Positions 57,467-64,000 of a stretch of DNA of 64,000 nucleotides are shown one piece after another (position 1 is the first letter of the stretch; every line of letters starts with the position of its first letter). Below the pieces are notes generated by a model, which saw only the letters and a list, made by a program, of their open reading frames with translations, was not told the origin of the DNA and ran no database searches. The stretch spans positions 211,775,138-211,839,137 of the forward strand of contig JAUPFV010000001.1 of NCBI GenBank assembly GCA_036936605.1, read 5' to 3'. A program made the position numbers and the translations under genes. Source of the stretch: Limnanthes douglasii subsp. nivea. Its lineage: Eukaryota > Streptophyta > Magnoliopsida > Brassicales > Limnanthaceae.

Positions 57467-59932
57467 TTAGAAGCTGCAAACTCCAAGTCTTTTTCTCAAA
57501 TCTTCAAACTTGCTTAGTGGCAGAGGTTTAGTGAAAATATCTGCAATTTGATCTTCAGATTTGCAGTAACGCAGACTCACATCACCACTCTTTTGAACTT
57601 CTCGAACAAAGAATAGCTTGATATTGAAGTGCTTAGTCTTTCCATGAAAGACCGGATTGTTTGAGATCGCAATGGCAGCCTGATTATCAACTAGAATTTC
57701 AGTTCTTTGTTCTTGCTCCATGTTTAGATCAACTAGAAGTTTCCTTAACCAAATAGCTTGATTAACAGTAGCTGCAGCAGCTATAAATTCTGCTTCAGCA
57801 GTGGATTGAGCTACTGTTTCCTGCTTTCTTGGACTCCAAGAGAATATACCTGATCCGAGGGAAAAACAGTAACCTGATGTACTTTTCATATTATCAATCG
57901 AGCCGCCCCAATCACCGTGAGAGAAACCAATTAGTTTCATCTCTTTCTGCTTCAAAAACTTAACTCCATAATTCCAAGTCCCCTTTACGTATCTGATAAC
58001 TCTTTTCGCTGCTGTCATGTGAGTTTCGTTGGGACAAAACATGAATCTGGAGAGAATACTTACAACATTTAATATGTCTCGTCTGGTTGCTGTCAAATAC
58101 ATTAAACAACCTACCAAACTCCTGAACTCATCTTCAATAACCTTAGCAGAACCATCATCTTTGACCAGCTTCTCCTTTTGATTCATAGGAGTATTCATTG
58201 CTTTGCAATCTTCCATTTGAAATTTTTTAAGTATCTGCTTTGCATACATTCCTTGACATATGAACACTTCATCTTGGCTTTGTTTGATCTCAATGCCGAG
58301 GAAGTATGACATCAAACCAAGGTCTGTCATTTCGAAAAAATCTTCCATTTCGAGTTTAAACTGATTAATTTGGTCAAGGCTGTTTCCTGTAATTAACAAA
58401 TCATCTACATAAAGAGAAATGCTTAAGGTATTTGTACCTTTATTCTTGACATACAATGTGAGTTCAGATTGACTTTTGCGAAATCCAAGACCCACCAAAT
58501 GATCATCAATCTTGCTGTACCATGCTCGCGGAGCCTGATTTAGGCCGTATAAAGCCTTTTTTAACAAATAGACTTTATCTGCATTCCCTCTGTTTACAAA
58601 AGCTTCAGGCTGTTCAACAAAAATTTCTTCTTGCAAGTCTCCATTTAAGAACGCAGATTTAACATCAAGTTCGAATACTTTCCAACTATTTTGAGCAACA
58701 AGAGCAAGCAGTAATCTTACCGTGTCAAGCCTAGCAACAGGTGCAAATGTTTCCGAATAGTCCACTCCAAACACGTGTGCATATCCTTTTACAACAAGTC
58801 TTGCTTTGAATCTGTTAACTGAACCATCAAGATTTAGCTTTGTTCTGAAAACCCATTTTACACCAATTATTTTTCTGTTTAGAGGTCGATCAACCAACTC
58901 CCAAGTTTTATTTTTTACGATCGTCAACAGCTCCTCCTGCATTGCAACCATCCAATGCTGACTGTCTTTTGCATCATAGAACCCTGTAGGTTCACAAACA
59001 GCTACATTACACCTTTGATAAATATTAGACAGAGACCTAGTACCTCTTATCGGAGCATCATCAACTGAAACATCTTGCCCCTCATCTGTATGAACTTCTT
59101 CTTCTATCATGCTACCATTGATTGAACTGTTTTGTGAATGAAAAATCTGGTTCACATTGGTTGATTCTTCCCAATTCCATTGCTCATTTTCAATAAAATG
59201 AACATCTCGGCTCACTATAACTCGACCAGTAAGTGGCTGGAAAACTTTATAAGCTTTGGATATAGTGTTATACCCAATAAAAATTCCGGCTTCTGCCTTT
59301 TTATTAAGCTTATCTCGCTTGACCAGTGGAATATAAGTGAAACAAAGGCAGCCAAATATTCTAAGAAACTTTAAAGAAGGTTTGTAACCATACCAAGCTT
59401 CAAATGGCGTCAAGTCTTTTACAGCTTTCGTCGAAATTCGATTTTGTAAGTACACAGCAGTGTTTGCTGCTTCTCCCCAAAAGCATTTTGGAAGATTTTT
59501 TTCATGAAGCATGCATCTCGTCATCTCCATTATAAATCGATTTCTTCTTTCACTGACTCCGTTTTGCTGAGGAGAATATGGAGCTGTCAATTGATGTTCA
59601 ATTCCAGCATCTTCACAAAACCTGTTAAAATTTTCCGAAGTGTATTCTCCACCATTATCAGACCTTATAGTCTGAATCAAGCATCCACTTTCATTCTCAA
59701 CTCTTGATTTAAATTTCCAAAATACACCGACAACTTCTGTTTTTTTCTTTAAGAAATAAATCCAACACATTCTTGTTAAATCATCAATAAAAATGATGTA
59801 ATAGAGATTACCATTTAGTGATGGTGTTCGTTGAGGACCGCAGAGATCAGTATGAACCAGCTGTAGCTTTCTCGAGGCTCTCCAAGCTTGTTTAGGAAAT
59901 GGTTTCCTGTGCTGCTTCCCAAAATTACAAGC
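57467..59932 (-). pseudogene. Copia integrase, RT and RNase H of the 57.2-kb element (long open frame)
   Basis: The open stretch begins right after a TAG (59933-59935) and runs to the natural end (LRKRLGVCSF). Integrase shows KLQLVHTDLCGP (D), TIRSDNGGEYTSENF (D) and SPQQNGVSERRNRFIMEM (E), then KCFWGEAANTAVYLQNR and RIFGCLCFTYIPLVKRDK. RT shows FKARLVVKGYAHVFGVDYSE, ELDVKSAFLNGDLQEEIFVE, ALYGLNQAPRAWYSKIDD and SLYVDDLLITGN. RNase H shows CLMYLTATRRDILNVVSI, LIGFSHGDWGGSIDNMKST (usually DxDWGG; the first aspartate is H), AQSTAEAEFIAAAATVNQ, LVDNQAAIAISNNPVFHG and DQIADIFTKPLP. All integrase and RT catalytic residues are visible. Confidence 0.93.
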
Positions 59933-60469
59933 CTAACAATGAGGCATGTCATCATCAATGTCTCTGAGTCCTTCAACCAGCTTCTTTGACTGCATATGAA
60001 GCAGCCCTCGATGATGAAAATGGCCAAGTCTTTTATGCCAAATCTTAGTAGCACAAGGTTTGGATTTAAAAGCCATCTGCTCCTTTTCCATCGGATTTAG
60101 AGCAAAAAAAATTTCTTTCATTTCAACATTGAACAAGTCTTTGCCGCTAGCATCTTTGATCAAGCACTGTTTGTTCTCAAACAACACTTTATAGCCTTTA
60201 TCAAGCAATTGACCAACGCTTAACAGATTTTGATCAATTTTCGGAACAAATAAAACATCTGCAATAAACTTCGTACCTCTGTAGCTTGTTATAGCTACTG
60301 TACATTTTCCCTTGACTTCTAGGTGTTCACCATTTCCGATCCTCACTCTCTTGACTTCGGTATCTTTTAATTCTTCAAAGAGTTCTTTATCATATGTCAT
60401 ATGATTTGTGCACCCACTGTCAATCAACAAGCTTTCACTGGATTCTCTGCCTGAAAAACAAGTGACCAC
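59933..60469 (-). pseudogene. Copia protease and GAG-pre-integrase of the 57.2-kb element
   Basis: It is in the same frame as the downstream pol. The protease active site SLLIDSGCTNHMTYDKELF is intact (D-S-G). The HHCC domain begins KIWHKRLGHFHHRGLLHM, and the cysteine pair is split by the stop: DDDMPHC then TAG then ACNFGKQHRKPF, where a glutamine codon (CAG) is expected. No gag or zinc knuckle precedes. The sequence before the protease is TTGTTTTTCAG followed by GCAGAG, which also resembles a splice acceptor, and then the inverted LTR fragment. Confidence 0.92.
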
Positions 60470-60475
60470 AAACAG

Positions 60476-60639
60476 TGAATTATGTCTTCTCTTTTCACAT
60501 CCCAGTAACTCCTATGCCTCTCTCATTTTGCTCTGATACCACTGTGTTAGTGCAGAAGACAAATGTTTAACAGTAAGAGTAAATGAAAATGAGAGAGGCA
60601 GAGGAGTTACTGGGATGTGAAAAGAGAAGATATAATTCA
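60476..60639. repeat. 54-nt inverted repeat between leader and LTR of the 57.2-kb copia
   Basis: The left arm 60476-60529 and right arm 60586-60639 are reverse complements with two mismatches, separated by 56 bases that hold the PBS and the LTR edge. The right arm is ordinary LTR sequence (AAAATGAGAGAGGC...). The left arm is an extra inverted copy of it. One arm difference (GACATAATTC) matches the left LTR, and the other positions match the right LTR. Confidence 0.95.
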
Positions 60640-60803
60640 TTCAACAGAAATGCTTGTTTAAATACATATAAAGGTCACTAACACAAGTTAAGTGACTGAC
60701 ACAAGTTAAATAAAAGATACAAGTAAAGTAAAGCCTGCTTCAGAGGACAACCAAAAGACACACGATGTTAACAGAAAATAAAAGCTTCTAAATAATTCTA
60801 ACA
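60545..60803 (-). repeat. 5' LTR of the 57.2-kb copia
   Basis: This is 259 bases, TG...CA, three bases from the PBS and directly followed on the plus strand by GGCCA. Confidence 0.95.
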
Positions 60804-60808
60804 GGCCA

Positions 60809-62835
60809 AACATTACTCATGATAGACATCAACACCTTTTAAGGTCTAGGTGTCATCTCTAATGCTCCGCTCTAAATATACATTATGAACCAACACTCCC
60901 ATAAGATAAGAAGGACAACTCAACATCATGTCTAGAGCCTTGAGTTGAACCACAACTACAAGCTTAACTTATTCTAGCTAATACTCCTCAACTTTAGCTC
61001 GAACTACCGTGTCTCACCCGGACCTCTTTACTCTCCCAACACGAGCCCAAGCTCAAGGCTTCAGACCATATGAACCCAACTATTTTGACAACAATCGTTT
61101 TTTTATTTATGACCCTTATAATCATTGTAACCAAGTGTATAACTTAGCCATGTCATGCTAGATCCTAGGATCTTGGCCGGTGAGTTTCCCTCAAAGTTTG
61201 ATCAGTAAAATATGGACAAGTATGACCGCATATGTGATCTAGATCATTATACTGAGTTTTTTAAAACTGTAATATTGATCTTCGAGAATATGATAAGCTT
61301 ATGCATTAGACTTTATTAATGAATTTAAGAAGTTCCATTACTTGGTTTAACCAATTACCTCCGGGTTCTACCTGGTTCTTTGAAACTCAATGGAACTTGT
61401 TTATGAACCTAATTATTAAGAGAGTATATAGACTAAAGTTGATAGTGGTTACGATATATGTTATAAGTTGTATTCTATTGAGAGCCTACGAGATTATATC
61501 CGGCACTTCTTTTAGATAGACAATAGGCTTGAGGATTATCATGATATTTCTTTTCTGTGCTTATTTTGGGCATGATATCTATTCCGGGGTACTGGGAGAG
61601 TATATTGTAAAAAATATTTTATCTTCAGGGCTCTTTTAGCTCAAGTTATATCTCAAATCTAAGTGGAAAATAATAAGGTTAAGGTTGGTTTCAAAGTGAT
61701 AGTGATAGGCTTGGTGAAACCACCATCACGAAAATTAGATCTTAGACATCCAAATGTTTTTATGAAATAAATAAGATATTGTGCGGTTTTGGAGATATTT
61801 AACTATTATGAAACTTTAAGAATAAATGAATAATAGGTATTGAAAGTATTAGAATGATATCGTTTATTGGAATATAAACTACACATCACTGAAGCAAGAA
61901 GGTCGAAGTCTGATTGAAAGTGGAAAATTGTTTGAGTTTGTTAAGGCTCGATCGGCTCATTATCGAATATATTCCATGACTGAACTGAAGTAGTATGAAG
62001 CGAGAGTTTGAAGCATTCAGAATTAAATCTCTCAGTGTTCCAAAAGGAAGAGTAAACCATGGTGTTCTTGGACCACTCTATTTAATTCTTTGACCTTTCC
62101 AATAAATACATTGGACTTGCATTGGAGAGACCAATACCTATAGAAAAAGATATTCTAACAATCTTAACTTTCAATATTAGTGGTAGAGCTACACCCAGTT
62201 TTACCAAACCACTTACCATCAAATTTTATTTGATGATGATGACCTTAGAGGATTGAAAGTTCCTCAAGATAACGTTTTTCTAAGAAAATCTAGTATCGAG
62301 AGGGTTAACGATCAGAAGAATCGTGACAGCTACAAGGATCTCTACCAACATCATATTTAAATCAACTTACAATATAATGAAAATCCCTAAGCAATCTGAA
62401 GTTTTAATATGATAGTATGCAGGTTTAGAAGCACCAACCCCTGAGTTATAAGAGACTTTGAAGCTAATTAGCTTGCGCATGGGCGAGTTAAATAAAGTTT
62501 GTCTTGTTTTTTGCATGGCGGTAGAATCCCATATATGATATAATTTAACTTGTGAGAGTTCATAGCTCGATATGATGTTTGTCATTGTCTCTGCTATGGA
62601 CCAATGCGTGTGAAGGTAACGGTGATTAAAAACAACCATAAGATTCCATATGGATGTTATGTGGCCTTCACGACCTTGCAAAAATAACAAACAAATGGGA
62701 TCTTTGGCGGAGGTCAAGACAATTGACAACCCGACAAAGGCTCCGACCTTAGTAATACCATGAGAAGATATCTAGACCTTTGATTTACAAGTTGGGAAAT
62801 GTTTAACGATTTGCAATTTGTTGTCATGTAATATT
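60809..62835. other. Duplicated spacer, copy B (matches 19484-21989)
   Basis: No intact gene is seen. It is co-linear with copy A, but the minus-strand frame seen at 20984-21310 is broken here. The empty site of the 22.0-kb copia lies at about 62836-62852. Confidence 0.62.
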
Positions 62836-63091
62836 AAAGATGAGTTAATAGTTTTTTATCTAAGAACTTATAAATTTTTTTGGAAGACAGAGAATGTAAC
62901 AGTAGTATCTACTTCCCCATATATTATTTTTCATAAGATGTATGCTAACCCAAATATCATAACGTATATGCTAACCCAATGGGAGAAGCTGTCAAGGTTT
63001 AGAGACTGCGGGTGTTGATGCAACAAAGGTTGTTGGAACATAATAATAGTTGATTGGGTGTGTCTATTGCCCAAAGTTGCAAGGGAAAATA

Positions 63092-64000
63092 AATGGAGGA
63101 TGTCTCACCTGGGCGGGCAAGGAGGGTGAGAGAAGCTGGTAAAAGTATTCACTAAGAGAGTAATAGTGAATCGTTGAACAAAGGATTTAGTCAGAGAAAG
63201 ATGAGTCTGCCTGTGGTTGATGATAAGGACAAGACGGAGTCGTAGATGATGACTTTTTTGAAAATAAATAAGGTAATACTAGATGGAGTATGTATAAGGT
63301 GTTAAGACTACAGCTATAAGTGCTCCTATGACTATCACCGGCGACGATGGTGACAATCGGCGAAAGGAAGAAGAATGAAGGAGAAGAGGCTGGTCTAGGG
63401 TTTCTGGTCTGAGATCAGAGTCCCTCTTCTCCCTTGAGAAACGACTGTCTCAAGAGTCGTTTCTCACTCTTTTATGTCTTGGGCCTGGATCGAAGTAGCC
63501 CAACCAACCAGGCCAATTCAAGCTCTTCAATCAGCCTATCACACATGAATAAGTCGTGTGACCAAATGGTATTAAATCAGGCATCACACAAATAGTTGTC
63601 ACATGTTTAAATCATTAAATTGTATTACATGTAATGCCTTATCCACAATTCTGTTGTAACAAGAAAGATTTCCCACTGCTGAACTAACTGTGTATAAATA
63701 GCAGCAGTGGGAATCACAAATGATTAAGGAAAAGAAATACAACAAACTCAAAATACATATCTCTTCCTTCTTCTCATTTCTTCAAACTTCGACTTAAGGT
63801 AATTCTCATGGTACTGTCAGGACCCAACATGAGAAGTCTCTACGCGTGAATGATGAATTGAAGCATGCACCGACCATTGTGGTCGATGAGCGGAGTGCAT
63901 GCCGTAAGGAATGCTTTGAGATTATAAATGAGAGGACACTACTGACCACATAAATAAACGAGTTGGGTAAGAAGAATAATAAATTGATGGCTAATAGGCT
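63092..64000 (+). pseudogene. Decayed coiled-coil reading frame (aORF-like), copy B, interrupted by a solo LTR
   Basis: The start MEDVSPGRARRVREAG at 63092 corresponds to MEDASPGPTKGVREASE at 27752. After the solo LTR the frame continues with VNDELKHAPTIVVDERSACR, KECFEIINERTLLTT, a stop, and KKNNKLMANR up to the window edge. Copy A keeps the piece between the two parts that is lost here. I infer an antisense extra ORF of a Tat-like gypsy whose pol would lie beyond the right edge on the minus strand. Confidence 0.42.
63300..63794 (+). repeat. Solo LTR, TGT...ACT, TSD TAAGG
   Basis: The 495-base block begins TGTTAAGACTACAG and ends ACTTCGACT. TAAGG flanks both sides (63295-63299, 63795-63799). 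A TATA-like GTATAAATAGCAGCAGTG is at about 63692-63709. No internal sequence is present. Orientation is inferred from the TATA box. It has no counterpart in copy A. Confidence 0.9.

Larger units (their letters stand above)
57197..60803 (-). mobile_element. gag-less copia element, TSD GGCCA, minus strand
   Basis: LTRs of 260 and 259 bases (57197-57456 and 60545-60803) begin TGTTAGTGCAG and end AATTCTAACA. The perfect target duplication GGCCA (57192-57196, 60804-60808) flanks them, and copy A shows the empty GTCGGCTAAACATG near 19783. The PBS TGGTATCAGAGC (60530-60541, minus) and the purine tract ACAAGGAGGAG next to the left LTR are intact. The internal region is only about 3.1 kb. It has protease, integrase, RT and RNase H in one frame with a single TAG, but no gag. 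Between PBS and protease lies a 54-base inverted copy of LTR sequence. Confidence 0.95.

Overview
This window looks like pericentromeric or otherwise repeat-rich DNA from a flowering plant. I infer a Brassicaceae-like eudicot, because the two host-gene remnants are F-box/FBA-type genes, a family greatly expanded there, and because the rest is nested plant LTR retrotransposons primed with the tRNA-Met-type site TGGTATCAGAGC. I see no intact host gene, no tRNA or rRNA gene, no CRISPR array and no prokaryotic feature. Almost everything recognisable is Ty1/copia or Ty3/gypsy sequence in various states of decay.

Layout. 1-5.0 kb: a decayed TNT1-like copia pol, part of which is present twice, with a minisatellite between the copies. 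6.2-7.1 kb: an insertion with short flanking repeats. 7.4-8.55 kb (-): F-box/FBA pseudogene, copy A. 9.2-14.2 kb (+): decayed Ale-like copia. 14.7-19.5 kb (-): copia with a perfect 5-bp target duplication. 22.0-27.2 kb (-): TNT1-like copia with a long open pol. 27.7-28.7 kb (+): decayed coiled-coil reading frame antisense to a gypsy pol. 29.3-44.4 kb (-): one degenerate Ty3/gypsy (Tat-like) element, split by two nested Ale-like copia elements (32.36-37.53 kb and 39.05-44.29 kb, both +). 45.6-50.6 kb (+): a second decayed copy of the 9.2-kb family. 51.0-52.2 kb (+): 5' end of another Tat-like gypsy. 54.1-55.75 kb (-): F-box/FBA pseudogene, copy B, split by a solo LTR. 57.2-60.8 kb (-): copia with no gag but a nearly open pol. 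63.3-63.8 kb: another solo LTR.

Two large-scale patterns stand out. First, about 5.9-28.5 kb (copy A) and 53.9-64.0 kb (copy B) are an old direct duplication. F-box remnant, spacers and antisense coiled-coil frame occur in the same order and orientation, but none of the copia insertions or solo LTRs is shared. Each copy therefore supplies the empty site for insertions in the other, which fixes element ends and relative ages. Second, the Ale-like elements and both solo LTRs have LTRs ending in ACT rather than CA. Members of one group also begin AGT, giving AGT...ACT termini supported by target duplications and by PPT and PBS positions.

Functionally there is no operon or pathway. The genes present are retroelement gag and pol modules (nucleocapsid, aspartic protease, integrase, reverse transcriptase, RNase H), all with at least one visible disabling lesion. 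The most coherent coding remnants are pol of the 22.0-kb element (two nonsense codons), pol of the 57.2-kb element (one nonsense codon, no gag) and gag-pol of the 32.4-kb element (six nonsense codons, no frameshift seen). I did not find a new defence or enzymatic system. What is notable here is structural and evolutionary.
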